64,000 bases of DNA from positions 67,652 to 131,651 of the forward strand of contig VCMS01000113.1 of assembly GCA_022539475.1 (NCBI GenBank). The letters are read 5' to 3'. The notes beneath the pieces were generated by a model. The model had not been told where the DNA came from. It did not search any database and saw only the letters and a program-made list of their open reading frames with translations. Each line of letters opens with the position of its first letter. Position 1 is the first letter of the stretch. The stretch comes from Gracilaria domingensis (Eukaryota; Rhodophyta; Florideophyceae; Gracilariales; Gracilariaceae). Made by a program: the position numbers and the translations under genes. Of this stretch, positions 20,951-32,029 are shown piece after piece.

Positions 20951-22421
20951 GTGTGATCAATGATTCATGAGTCGGTTGTGCCGTTTAAAGATATGGCAGA
21001 GGGAGCGCAACGAGAGCGACGTGTGTCGGTGGTGTGAAGGAGATATGTGCGAATCTGGAGCGCTGAGGTGGGGCACGGGTGTGTGGCGCGTGGCTAGGAC
21101 GCTGACGAGGAAGAAAAAGGTAAGGGCCGTCAAAAAAAGAAAAGGCGGGTGGAAGCACAGATGTATGGGGGCTGTTTGACACGGACACGCGCGCCACGAA
21201 CGGCTGGGCGCTGCGAGCGCCGCTGAGGTGCACCAGAAGGGGACAAGACGTCGCGACAGCGCAGCGCGCTGTGGACCGGCGGGCAGCGGTGCGCGCGATG
21301 GTAAGCGGCTGGAGGGAGCGACAGCGGCGCGCGTGCCGCGGCGCTGTGGAAACGGACAGGGGGTGTGTGGACCGCACGTGAGCGCGCGCAACTAGGGATA
21401 CGGGCGGTGACGTTGCGCACACCGTGGTGCGCCTGGGCGCGGCGTTGCTGTTGTTTGGTTGCGTGCTGTTGCAGGAGCGACGCGCCGTAGCCGGCGGCGG
21501 CGCTGGCGGGCGACGGCCGCGCGCGCTGGCGGTGGCGGCGGCGGTGGCGGCGCCGCGCGACGCGCTGTCGCGCTGTCGCGCTGTATGCGCGTGCGCACAC
21601 GGGCGGCCACTGTGGTGGAGGCGGCGGGTGCGGCGGCGGCGGCGGAGGCGCGGCGCGCCGTGGCATGCGCGCTAGCGCGCGCGCGCGCGCGCGCGCGGCG
21701 CGAGAGCGATGATGTGGGAAAGCGTGGCGCCGGCGCGCGGCGCGTCACCCGTTGACGCCGGCGGCGGCCGTCGCGTCTCAGACGGGCGACGCGGCTGCTG
21801 TAAGGCGCTCCGTAACTCGAAAAAAAGTTGTTGTGGCGCGCGCGCGCGGCGCGATTGGCTGCGCGCGCGCGGCGCGTGTACAGAGCGCCAATCAGCCGGC
21901 GTGGCGCTTACCGACGCGCGCAGCACGCGCCTGGCGCCACGCCGCGCCGAAACGCGGCCCGTTGCGGCGGCGGCGGCCGCCGCGCGCGCGCGCTTACACG
22001 CGAGCTGCACGCGCGCGCGCGTGCCCGCCAGGCAGCCACACACGCGCCGCCAGCAGCGACGCACGCGCGCGCAATGCGTCTGGAAAAATGGAAAAAGGCA
22101 CACGGCGCGCACAGCTGTGCGCGCTGGCACAATCGCCCGCCCCGCCGCCGTCTCATTTGCGCCAAACGGACGCCTCTGTCGCGCCTTTTGTGTGCAGCGC
22201 GTTTTGCGCGCTCTTTTTCCAACACTCGCGTCTTTCCCTCTCCCCCCCCTCCCGCCGCCTATTTATCGCCCATCCGCCCCGGTCGCCGCCCCTCACGCGT
22301 TCTCTGCCATACTCGCCTCTCTCCTTTTGACGCCCCTCCCTCCTCCCCCTCCCTACCCACAGCGTTTGGCCTTGCCCATCTCGCGTCTAGCTTTTTCTCT
22401 TCCACCTCCCTCGTAGATAGA
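20951..22421. other. Extremely GC-rich island upstream of the HAD gene, with CG dinucleotide runs
   Basis: Very high GC with GCGC runs (for example an alternating GC tract at about 21670-21700) and many overlapping chance ORFs in all frames, none with domain character. It ends at TATATATA (22422-22429), so it is best read as a promoter-proximal CpG-rich island. Confidence 0.55.
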
Positions 22422-22429
22422 TATATATA
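22422..22429 (+). promoter_or_regulatory. Candidate TATA element of the HAD-hydrolase gene
   Basis: TATATATA standing alone at the edge of the GC island, followed by a pyrimidine-rich leader of about 400 bp up to the first ATG. Confidence 0.4.
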
Positions 22430-22830
22430 CCCTCCCCTCTTCCACCCGCCCGAAGCTTCGTCGCGTCCTTCGTGTTTCCCGCTCCCGTAACTCTGTATCC
22501 CTCTGCCAACTCCTCGTGTTTCTTCATATCCGCTCTAGTCTAGAAGCCCTAGTGGCCCGCGCTGGTTCGAGCCGTTGTTTGCGTTACTGCCGCCGCGTGT
22601 CTGGTTTCCCTTCGTCGTCCTCGCCGCCGCCGCCGCCGTTGCCTCTGCCGTCCTTGCGCGCCGCTCGGTCTTGGTCTTCGTCTCCGTCTACATCGTCGCC
22701 CTCACGTACCCCGGCCTCGCGTGCGTCTGAGGTCCCCTCGTTTGAACGTGGTCCCGCCGCCCCATCCCGCCGCCTCGCTACCCCCTTTCGAGAGCGCCCG
22801 TCGCCTGCACCGCCCTCATTCACTTCGACC

Positions 22831-23583
22831 ATGTGCCCTGGCCAAGCCGTGCGAACACCACCCCCGTCAGACTTTCACAATTCGGTACGGAGAAAGGAAG
22901 CTGTTCATCAACCAACCGCCGCAGCACCGTCAAAACATGTTGAAGCTCCATTGCCAACGCCAAGGCGCTCTTGCTCGAAGACTACGGCTATCATAGATTG
23001 GGATGACACAATATGTCCAAGCACATACCTCGCCTCGCTCGGTCTACGTGTAGACGACCGTGGTTCGCTTTCACCTCTCCTTCAAGCGCAACTGGAACAG
23101 CTCGAAGATGCGGTGATCGATATTGTCAAGGAAGCGCTTCGGTTTGGGAAAGTTGTCATCATTACTAACGCCGAGGCTGGATGGGTTGAGTTGTCGGGCC
23201 GTCGCTTTCTTCCTCGAGTTGTCTGCTTCCTCATGGAGAATGACATCAAAATAGTTTCCGCACGCACTTCATTCGAGTCGGACTACCCTGACGCACCATC
23301 CTCATGGAAAGTGGCTGCTTTCTCTCAGGAGGTTGCCGTCATGTTCCCGAACGAAGACGAGCTCAATGTTCTCGTGTTAGGGGACTCTATGTCCGAACGT
23401 GATGCTGCTCATGCATTGTCCACCCGACTTCCCAACTCACGAGTGAAGACTGTCAAGTTTGTAGAGCGTCCTTCAATTGATCAGCTCATGCGTCAGGTGC
23501 AGCTCGTGGCCCAGTCTTTATCGGACTTGGCTACGTATGCTTCAAGTTTTGACGTCGACCTCGTTGTCTCAGCTAGCGCATAA
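22831..23583 (+). CDS. HAD-superfamily hydrolase
   Basis: 250 residues from the only in-frame ATG; the open frame upstream lacks ATG codons and is Pro/Ser-rich. Haloacid dehalogenase enzymes are Mg-dependent phosphatases using a phospho-aspartate. Seen: motif I IIDWDDTICPS (nucleophile Asp at about residue 56, acid/base Asp two residues on), motif II VVIITNAEAGW (about 108-118) and the acidic motif VLGDSMSERDAA (about 182-193). Spacing suits a compact capped HAD protein. Similar DWDDT proteins are common in protists and algae; the substrate cannot be read from sequence. The N-terminal ~50 residues are low-complexity and may be a targeting leader. Confidence 0.75.
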   Translation: MCPGQAVRTPPPSDFHNSVRRKEAVHQPTAAAPSKHVEAPLPTPRRSCSKTTAIIDWDDTICPSTYLASLGLRVDDRGSLSPLLQAQLEQLEDAVIDIVKEALRFGKVVIITNAEAGWVELSGRRFLPRVVCFLMENDIKIVSARTSFESDYPDAPSSWKVAAFSQEVAVMFPNEDELNVLVLGDSMSERDAAHALSTRLPNSRVKTVKFVERPSIDQLMRQVQLVAQSLSDLATYASSFDVDLVVSASA

Positions 23584-25429
23584 CATCCTCAAGGCCGCAG
23601 TCGTGCAGGTGCGCTGCGTATGTTCTTGTGAACAACCGAGGTTGGGGCTCGAACGGTTTGTCGTCGAAAGAACCGTCTGGAGTCACATCGCGTGCAGCCT
23701 CTGATATTCTCTCTTCAAGTTGGCATTGCATTTTGTTTTTGTGAGTGATCGTCCTCAGATATGCGTCGTACCACGTCTTCGTAGCTAGCGTGCTGTGTTA
23801 GTCCCGGAAGCGTGATGGTACATTGCTCTTCGCTCATGGCTCAATCATTTTGTGCAAAAGTGTGCGCCATAGAGCGTGGCTCTTGGGTGTCGTCGCCAAT
23901 TTCGTTGTGCGGCTGACGGGAACATGTCGTCTAGGGCAGTTCTTTACTTTGGTTTCATGAGGAAGAAGACTGGGTGCCAGCTCGTGGGTTTCATTGTCGA
24001 TGTGGACCTGTCTTTTCTTTTGGCTTCTAACTATTCTAACTAACTTCGTTCGTGCACTGAGCGATACTTGCAGCCTTGTCGTAGTTGATGCGTGAGTGCT
24101 CCGTTCCTCTTAGTCGTCCTGTGTAGCGGGTGCTAGCAGGTGTGTATTTTCTCAGAAACTCCTGTGCATAATCGAAGCATAAAATCCATCTTAACATATA
24201 TTATAACGCTTTCGTGGTTCCATTGTTTCCCTGTACCTTTGCTAGTTGTGTACTCGAACAGAGTCATGTTCTTCTATTTCCGTAGTGCTGTTCCGAAGAA
24301 GGAAGTCTGAACTGATGTGTGCCAACGGTGTGTACAAGGGTAGTCTTCTACCATCGGTACATCTGCACAGTAGGAGTACATTGCTTCCATTGCTGCCGCA
24401 TTCGCATCTATCGCAGCCCATGGACGTGAAGTAGATCATCGATGACATTGGGCTTGTTTCTCTGAAAGGATTGTTTTTCACTGGGTATAGAATCTTACCA
24501 CTTCGTGCTGTTATCCTTCCCTCAATTTGCGTGTATTCCGTAGATCAGTTAGGCGCAAAAGTAAACATTCGTCTTTCTATATATACCCTCTCTGCACGGC
24601 ATTTTTTCGATAATCCATGAGAGAACCTAGTTTTACTCGTATCTGTGGAGGATGAAAACATACACGCCGAGATCGATTGTCCTCACTGATATCTAACGCT
24701 TTCTGTACCCAAAAATGGTGGGCCACTACTTGAGAAGATACCACGTCCTGTTCATCTGACTACAATTCCTTTGTGGTAAGAAAAGTACAGATACCTTTTG
24801 TACAGGCCCGTTAACATCTCGATACACTATTCCATATCGATAAGTAAAAAATTTAAGAGCTTTCGTCATTGAAGAACGAGAAGATAGACACCATTTAGTA
24901 GCACTCAACAGGGACCACGGAGATGGATACTTCCCAATAATCGAGATTTCTACAAACTCTGAAGTTCAGAGTCTGAACCGATTTAGATAGCTCACCTCTC
25001 TGTGGGTCCAGTTTACTTCAACGTATGGCTGCAACAGCTTCTCGGGGAAACTGCTTTCGATACAACTGGTTTCTCCAGAATTTATGCAGCAGATCCTGAA
25101 GCCTATGAAACAACAGATGCAGGTATACTTCTTCGAAACATGACATCGCCGAGAACCACTTCCCCCATTAGCTGAGCGTTAAAATCTTATTCTTCCTGAC
25201 TTGATTAGACAACATCTGCATAGATTGTTGGCATTTCTGACGAGAGAACTTCTGTAATGTTAGTTTTACTACATCCTAAGAAATAAAGGATGTTGTCCGC
25301 ATTAAAGAAGAAGAAAAATGGCATGATCTGAAATGCGTCGTTGGGCGTCTTTCATCCCCCGTGATTCGAATTCTTGTATTGCACCGCAGAGCAGAGCAGT
25401 GATCGATCACAAGACAAACTTTCTCTCTC
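23584..25429. other. Intergenic DNA after the HAD gene
   Basis: No supported gene or RNA recognised. Composition is near neutral; short ORFs are unconvincing. Confidence 0.45.
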
Positions 25430-25860
25430 TCTCTGTTTATGGGTGTAACAGCCTAATTCCGGCGTGCTACAGAATGTTTCTGTTGAAAGAAACGTTCTCT
25501 CACTAGGAAGGTCTCACTAGGAAGCCCAAAACCTTTTCAGGCCATTTTCTAATTATCGTCTTAACAGCTAGATCCTGCCGATCACTTAGCTGGAGAGGAA
25601 GAATCCCTATTTTGCTTGACTCACAGAAGACAAACTTTATCTCATCCCAAGACCAGACGAAGGATAACTTAAAAGGTTAGAACTGCCTATCTTCAACGGA
25701 AAGGGTTTTGACTGCACTTGCCGACCACTGAGTACTGTGGAATTCTACATCTCAAGGTATCAGAAAAGAACCTTGTCAAGATGTTTATTCGTATCTTCCA
25801 CATCCCGACTGATGTATCTGTAGCACGCCGGAATTAGGCTGTTACACCCATAAACAGAGA
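25430..25860. mobile_element. MITE-like element with 43 bp perfect terminal inverted repeats
   Basis: TCTCTGTTTATGGGTGTAAC at 25430 onwards is repeated as its exact complement ending at 25860. The arms 25430-25472 and 25818-25860 match over all 43 bases. The 345 bp interior encodes nothing. Perfect arms suggest recent activity or gene conversion. No obvious target duplication was seen, though a TTTAT inside the ends blurs the exact limits. Confidence 0.82.
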
Positions 25861-26822
25861 AGATGTTTATGTTTGCTTCACGATTGTCAAAGTCCAGCAG
25901 CTAATCAGATTCTCAAGATGTAATCTCAAAACGTACTGGCCTATCTATTAGATAGTATCTAGTGATGATTGTGATAATGATGATGGCTTTCTTCTTCTTC
26001 TTCTTTAGTTTGAGACACGATGATGGCTTTGTTTAAGGTGGACGACGTGGGCATCTCGTAAGAGAGCGCTTCTTTAAACAGAAGCGCTCTAAAATATATC
26101 GTAATTAGGATAGGATACACATACTCTGAATATAGAGAGAGCGAACGGATCGCGTTCGGGTCTCCAAAAGGAGGCCTGTGCCCAGGGGGGTAGAATTTAT
26201 AAATGAATGAAGAACGAGAAGAACAAGGTACAATTTCGGAAGATAGCCGTCAGCATGCACTTCGAATGATTCGTCAGATTGTTTACTAAAAGGAGACATC
26301 CGTAAGCCGACTCGTGCGGAAAGGAAACGAAAGAAAGCACACACGTATGATCACTTCAAAACTCCGAAGCGGCAGAAGATAGACCTATCTTAAGCTAGCG
26401 AATCCAAAGCTTGAGCACTTCAGTCACAAGTTGTCACATCTGTGTACAATACTGTACACAACTCTACCCTTGGTACAAAAACTAGACAGCCATTGTTGTT
26501 GATCAGAGACCCAGATAGATTGACCATGGTCTGTGATGTAGGTCCATCATCGACGGTTCTTAGGATTCGATTCTAGACTCTTCGTAGGCAGAACGACCGT
26601 AGTCCAGTGTGTTGTTGAGGCATGCGTGTCGCATCATCTTTGGATGACGATCAAAGCAACCAAGTTTTTCGATTCTCTACTTCCCGCAGCATATAGCACT
26701 GGGCTCTTCGAGAATAAATTGCGAGTCAACAGCGAAGAGAACATTATAAGAACCCTTAACTCTCCTTGCGAAGAATTCGTATATTCGGTTGACACAAATC
26801 CGGTCGTCGCCCTCACTCAAAC
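25861..26822. other. Intergenic DNA and promoter region of threonine dehydratase
   Basis: Contains a CTT-rich microsatellite near 25990 and a hairpin at 26063-26090 (arms AGAGCGCTTCT, loop TTAAAC). TATAAG at 26745-26750, about 75 nt before the start codon, is a candidate TATA element. Confidence 0.45.
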
Positions 26823-28592
26823 ATGGACTCTACAGCCTTTATCTGTCATGGATTACAAATCAATCGACGTCCTGGTTTCCCATATCACGAAAATGTTGCA
26901 TATCGCCCGAAATGGCGAATGAAAGCATCACAACCGACTCCTCGTTCAACTCCGACGGTTGCAGAACCACGCACAGACACATCCACAGGACTTCGACAAA
27001 CCGCGAAGGATTCAGATCAGTGCCCTGTATACTGTTATGTCGCTTGTTCCCCGACCCGGTCAGATTACTTAGAGCGGGTTCTGAACTCGCGTGTTTATGA
27101 GATTCTTACGGAAACACCGATGCATATAGCGCCGCTTTTGTCTTCACGATTACAGAATACAATCCTGCTTAAACGAGAAGATACAACTCCAGTGAAGTCG
27201 TTTAAGCTCCGTGGGGCTTACAACATGATGGCCAACGCTGGCAAAGAATCGATTGCTAACGGCGTTATAGCTGCGTCCGCAGGAAATCATGCGCAAGGTG
27301 TGGCAATGGCCGCTGAGAAGCTCTCAGTTCCCGCTACAATCATTATGCCAGCGGTGACACCCCAAATCAAAGTGGACGCTGTTCGCAGAAGAGGAGCAGT
27401 CGCGATACTTCACGGAAACACCTTTGATGAAGCGCAACAGCTTGCGTTGCAGCTAGCTGAGAATGAAAAGAAGCTGTTCATTCCTCCTTTTGATCACCCA
27501 GATATCATCGCCGGTCAAGCGACTATTGGGTTGGAAATCATCCGGCAAGCGGATCATCTGGATGCCGTCTTTGTACCAGTCGGCGGTGGTGGTCTTATTG
27601 CAGGAATTGCCTGTGTATTGAAGCGCTTGCGTCCAGAAATATCTATTATCGGTGTAGAACCATATGATGCATCTGCAATGCACGATAGCATTCTGGCTGA
27701 AAAGCGGATCCGGCTCAAGCGTATAGGAACTTTTGCAGATGGAGTTGCTGTGGCTGAAGTGGGAAGAGAAACTTTTCGACTCTGTGCTGAGCTCGTTGAT
27801 GAGGTAGTTCTGGTTTCAACGGATGAGATTTGTGCTGCCATAAAGGATGTTTTTGAAGACACCCGCTCGATATTGGAGCCGGCTGGGGCTCTGGCAGTAG
27901 CCGGTGCTAAAGCCTACGTACAGAGAGAAGGAGTCCAGAACAAAAAGTTCGCCGTCATCGCTTCAGGTGCAAATACAAACTTCGATAACCTGAGGTATGT
28001 CAGTGAACGCGCAGAGATTGGCGAAGGGCGAGAAGGAATTTTCGCAGTTACAATCCCTGAGCGACCTGGTTCTTTCCGAGAATTGATAAATGTGCTTGGT
28101 GACAATCTAAGCATCACCGAGTTCAACTATCGTTTCAGTGGTGACCAAGACGCCCATGTTTTTGTCGGTACCAAAATTTCTTCAAAGGATGACGTTGGCC
28201 CCATAATGGAAAAGTTGAAGACAGCCGGATATGTTGCATTTGATCTCACAGATAATGAAATGGCGAAACTTCACACCAGACATTTAGTCGGGGGTAATGC
28301 TGCTTCAAGAATATTCGAAGAAAAGGTATATAGATTCGAATTCCCAGAACGTCCTGGTGCACTAATGAAGTTTTTGGCTGAGCTACCCGCCGGTTTCAAT
28401 ATAACCATGTTTCACTATAGGAATCATGGAGCTGACGTGGGAAGGGTGCTTGTGGCCCTCAGCAACAACAGCAACGTTGATGAAAACATGGCAGCGAAAG
28501 AACTCGGAGCATTTGTTTCCCGTCTGGGTTACGTATACACTAGAGAAGATGACAATATAGCTTACAAATTCTTTCTAGGGAAGAGGTGGTGA
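26823..28592 (+). CDS. ilvA: Threonine dehydratase (threonine deaminase), biosynthetic, plastid-targeted
   Basis: 589 residues. A PLP enzyme converting threonine to 2-oxobutanoate and ammonia, the first committed step of isoleucine synthesis. After a ~75-residue leader rich in Ser, Thr, Arg and Pro (likely transit peptide), the catalytic domain shows the PLP lysine in PVKSFKLRGAYN (Lys about 128), SAGNHAQG (152-159) and the phosphate loop GGGGL (254-258). The C-terminal third carries two ACT-like regulatory repeats (starting near GIFAVTIPERPGSFRELI and YRFEFPERPGALMKFL), as in the isoleucine-inhibited biosynthetic form rather than the short catabolic one. The ATG at 26823 is preceded by a TATAAG. 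A single uninterrupted ORF means no intron. Confidence 0.95.
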   Translation: MDSTAFICHGLQINRRPGFPYHENVAYRPKWRMKASQPTPRSTPTVAEPRTDTSTGLRQTAKDSDQCPVYCYVACSPTRSDYLERVLNSRVYEILTETPMHIAPLLSSRLQNTILLKREDTTPVKSFKLRGAYNMMANAGKESIANGVIAASAGNHAQGVAMAAEKLSVPATIIMPAVTPQIKVDAVRRRGAVAILHGNTFDEAQQLALQLAENEKKLFIPPFDHPDIIAGQATIGLEIIRQADHLDAVFVPVGGGGLIAGIACVLKRLRPEISIIGVEPYDASAMHDSILAEKRIRLKRIGTFADGVAVAEVGRETFRLCAELVDEVVLVSTDEICAAIKDVFEDTRSILEPAGALAVAGAKAYVQREGVQNKKFAVIASGANTNFDNLRYVSERAEIGEGREGIFAVTIPERPGSFRELINVLGDNLSITEFNYRFSGDQDAHVFVGTKISSKDDVGPIMEKLKTAGYVAFDLTDNEMAKLHTRHLVGGNAASRIFEEKVYRFEFPERPGALMKFLAELPAGFNITMFHYRNHGADVGRVLVALSNNSNVDENMAAKELGAFVSRLGYVYTREDDNIAYKFFLGKRW

Positions 28593-29088
28593 CCCACAGC
28601 ATCTGCCAATTGGTCCCAAATAGACATAATACTCGAGCAGTGCTACGGGAAACCCAAAAACTGGAGACCGCGATACGGAATACATCGAACCAACATCTTG
28701 TTACTTCGCCTGATGTTCCGTTCCATTGTTCTCCATGACGATGAGAAAGTTGTTGTTCGATAGCCATCCCTCCCTCCGTCGGATCGCTGACCTGCTTACA
28801 TTGCGTCCCCGAACCTGACCTTTCGGGTGCTTACACGTACATGCTGACCAGATACCAAACGTGAACCTTACATCTCTCACTTTGAAAGGATTTGTGCTCG
28901 CAAGTTCAAGATTTCGTTTCTGAACGGGAGCGGACTGTTACCCGTATCGCAACCCTATTTCAATACGCCGATACAAACCATCCAATTGCGTTAAGGTTCG
29001 CAAGCGGCAACATATCGTATATCCTTGGTAGGGGGCAAACAGAAGCCATTATCCTTACCCTGTGCGTGTATAACGTTTTGGAGTTTTC
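28593..29088. other. Spacer between ilvA and the FGGY kinase gene
   Basis: About 500 bp, same-strand neighbours; no further gene or repeat seen. Confidence 0.5.
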
Positions 29089-30801
29089 ATGAGCGAATTG
29101 TCGCCGAAGCGCGTGTACCTCAGCATTGATGTTGGAACTGGAAGCGTTCGTGCTGGGATTTTCGATTGCCAGGGCAAGAAGCTTGCCTATCACTCTCATA
29201 CCATCAAAACGCGAAACCAAACTGAGAATCATTACGAACAGAGTTCTGATGATATTTGGAGAGCGACGAAACATTGCATTCGAACCGTCACCAATACTGC
29301 GAAGCAAGACACTACGAGAGAGATATACGTTGCCTCAATAGGAGTTGATGCCACATGCTCACTAGTGGCATGCAAGGATGATGATCAATGCGCTCCATTG
29401 TCTGTCGTTGCCGATGATAGCGAAACAGGCGATAGTGATACATACAATATCATCTTATGGCTGGACCACCGTGCAATGAACGAAGCGGATGAAATCAACC
29501 GATGTCTGGACAAGAATGTCAAGGAAGTCCGTTCTCATTTTGGAAATGTCCTGAGTCCGGAAAACGAGCCGCCCAAGCTTGTGTGGCTTCAAAAACATAA
29601 GCCTGAGATTATTCAGAGTGGAGTCTTTTTTGATCTTGCTGACTGGATGGTGTTTCAATTATGCCGAAACAGAAATGTACGTTCTTCGTGTACAGTGGCT
29701 TGCAAATGGGGTTGGGGCAGTAATGGGGGCAACGTGGGAAGATGGAATCCTGATTTCTGGAGGAAAATTGGACTAGAAACCTTAAGTAAGAACGGTTTTG
29801 AGAAGATCGGTTCGCGTATCATTAAGCCCGGGGCATCAGTAGGAACTGTTGCTGCAGATATCGCAGATGAGCTGGGACTCTCAACTGAATGTGCAGTGGC
29901 ATCGCCTATGATTGATGCTCATGCAGGCTCATTGTGGACATTGGGAATCCATACCTCTCTAGCACAGGAACTGACGTCCTCGATTGAAGATAGATTGAGC
30001 GTCATTGCCGGGACGTCAACCTGCTTCATACAAATATCAAAGAGCCCCATATTTGTTAGCGGCGTGTGGGGGCCTTTTCGGGATGCGATCCTCCCAGGCT
30101 TCCATGTTACCGAAGGGGGACAGAGCGTGACTGGGAAGTTGCTAGAGGACACAGTTAAGAGACACCCATGCTTTGCATCTTTGTGTGAGCGCGTAGGCTC
30201 AGAGAATGTTTACCCCGTCTTGGAAGATATGACAGAATCCGTTGTTCGCAGAGGCGAAGAGGACCCTGCGACACACGTTCATTGCTTGGACTATCATGCA
30301 GGCAACCGCAGCCCACGTGCAGACCCATATTTGAGAGGAATGATGACAGGCTTGTCGTTATCCGACGGTGAATACGACCTGGCAGTGAAGTTCAGAGCAA
30401 CTATGCAAGCCCTGTGCTATGGAGCCCGACACATTGTTCAAGAAATAAAGAACGCCGGCCACAAGATTAAGCTCGTCGCCGTCTGCGGAGGTCTGTGCAA
30501 GAGCAGGATGTTTTTAACGGAATTGGCTGACTGCCTTTCGATTCCAGTCGTTTTGTCCTCGGAGGAGGACACTGTCTTGCTGGGAGGGGCTATCTTGGCT
30601 AGAGTGGCAGATACAGAAACGGAAAACGTAGCACAAGTCGTTAATCTTGTTCATGCGGCAGAGAAGATGGCAAATGTTCAACAAGTTATATTGCCAAATC
30701 GTAGACGAAAGCCTTATCATGATCGAAAGTACCTGGTTTACCAGAAAATGTATTCAGATTTTGTTGCATACAAAGACCTTATGAACTTCCAGACTACATA
30801 G
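29089..30801 (+). CDS. FGGY-family carbohydrate kinase (D-ribulokinase/ribitol kinase type)
   Basis: 570 residues, close to the 540-580 usual for the subfamily. These enzymes use ATP to phosphorylate sugars or polyols; the eukaryotic FGGY/YDR109c group acts on D-ribulose. The N-terminal ATP-binding half starts with the phosphate loop YLSIDVGTGSVRAGIFD (residues 10-26) and has WLDHRA (~124-129) and SPENEPPKLVWL. The C-terminal half has IAGTSTCF (~305-312), GGQSVTGKL (~343-351) and VCGGLCKSRMF (~464-474), the FGGY signature-like region. No transit peptide is evident, so cytosolic. The ATG at 29089 starts exactly at the conserved N-terminus. Substrate assignment is by subfamily resemblance only. 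Confidence 0.88.
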   Translation: MSELSPKRVYLSIDVGTGSVRAGIFDCQGKKLAYHSHTIKTRNQTENHYEQSSDDIWRATKHCIRTVTNTAKQDTTREIYVASIGVDATCSLVACKDDDQCAPLSVVADDSETGDSDTYNIILWLDHRAMNEADEINRCLDKNVKEVRSHFGNVLSPENEPPKLVWLQKHKPEIIQSGVFFDLADWMVFQLCRNRNVRSSCTVACKWGWGSNGGNVGRWNPDFWRKIGLETLSKNGFEKIGSRIIKPGASVGTVAADIADELGLSTECAVASPMIDAHAGSLWTLGIHTSLAQELTSSIEDRLSVIAGTSTCFIQISKSPIFVSGVWGPFRDAILPGFHVTEGGQSVTGKLLEDTVKRHPCFASLCERVGSENVYPVLEDMTESVVRRGEEDPATHVHCLDYHAGNRSPRADPYLRGMMTGLSLSDGEYDLAVKFRATMQALCYGARHIVQEIKNAGHKIKLVAVCGGLCKSRMFLTELADCLSIPVVLSSEEDTVLLGGAILARVADTETENVAQVVNLVHAAEKMANVQQVILPNRRRKPYHDRKYLVYQKMYSDFVAYKDLMNFQTT

Positions 30802-31626
30802 GCCGTAAGAGGCAGTAAATAGGGACCATGCTGAGGCAGAAGTTTGCCATTCTCGCCAATAGCTGTACCTATAGCTTCCATACATTAGGCAAACCAGACA
30901 CGGCGTGTATCCGTGCTGCGAGCGGTGCCCCAGCTGTTCGCAAAGAATGCAGGGTGCTGCAATCACAATAGCTTCGATATGTGTTCACCTCGGCAATACA
31001 TATACAAAGACTATATAACACAGATGTGTATGCGAGTTTGTCTTCAAGCCCCTGAGGAGAAAATGCTCGCATTTCCTGCACGACATAAACTGGATACAAT
31101 GCCTCACTTTCCTTTTCGAAATCACTAGAGTTAAGTGCATTGCGTCACTTTTCCTCCTCGAAAATATACACGCGTAGAGCAGGCAATATGGCATCTTCCA
31201 TTATACCACAGGGTATGATTGATTGGTTGAATCTTTAGTTCATACCATACGCTCGCTAGTCCGTTTCCTAGAGTGAAGCCGTTCCCCGGGAACTTCGCCT
31301 TTATCGTCATTATCGGCTTTTGGCAAGTGCCCCTTGTGTATCCCAATAAGATCAAAGTAATTACCATGTGATCCTCAGAGAGTGTGATTTGCAAAATTTG
31401 TTCAGCAGCACAATGACTTCGTTCAACTTCGTGAAAAGCACAATGCATTGAACAAAACGAAGGCAAAGCTTAGATCTTTTAACACATTGGCTTTTGTTCA
31501 TTTGATACGTTCTCGGCTGAGTCCCCTGGTTCGCAACTTACAAAAAACCGCAGAAGCCTGGCTCAGAATACTCAGAAATGCCAGTTGAACATTGTTCCGA
31601 GAGAAGAATCTAGTCTTCAAGTCTTC
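30802..31626. other. Intergenic DNA
   Basis: No supported gene; likely 3' flank of the kinase gene. Confidence 0.45.
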
Positions 31627-31926
31627 CTAGTCATGCTCCTTAAGAGTTATTGTGTCAACATCCAGACCTAGCCGTAGTACTTCTTGCCTCAGGTGGGCCA
31701 GTGCTCTCAGCAAACGGGCTCGGTCGTTTGTTGAAGGAGTAGCCACTGACGAAACCAGCTTAAGCTTCGAAATGCCATCGCGAATGGTACTATCAGAGAG
31801 TTGACGGACACTAGAAGGAGAATACCGATGTGCCAGAGAATCTCGTCCTGTGCCTACGCGCTTTGGGCGAACTTGGCGTCGAGAACACGAGCGCCTGCGG
31901 TACGTACACTGGGTGAAACGACTCAT
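31627..31926 (-). CDS. Possible small gene, unknown
   Basis: A 99-residue ORF from ATG 31926. The N-terminus is Arg-rich; the C-terminal half (LKLVSSVATPSTNDRARLLR, LRQEVLRLGLDVDTITLKE) looks like amphipathic helix and is better than chance. An overlapping ORF in another frame (31811-32029) could be a first exon or noise. No family recognised. Confidence 0.3.
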   Translation of the reverse strand: MSRFTQCTYRRRSCSRRQVRPKRVGTGRDSLAHRYSPSSVRQLSDSTIRDGISKLKLVSSVATPSTNDRARLLRALAHLRQEVLRLGLDVDTITLKEHD

Positions 31927-32029
31927 GACGAATGAGTTGAAAGTCAGCAGATGGAAGTCCGAGGCAGGCAGAGATAGGGCGAATGTCGAAGATGTGCTGT
32001 TGAGGCTGCGAGTAGACTGCGCTGATCAC

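Noticed and set aside
21130-22490. Many Arg/Ala-rich ORFs of 100-235 residues on both strands
   Set aside because: They come from stop-poor GC-rich DNA; no domain, start context or homology-like pattern.
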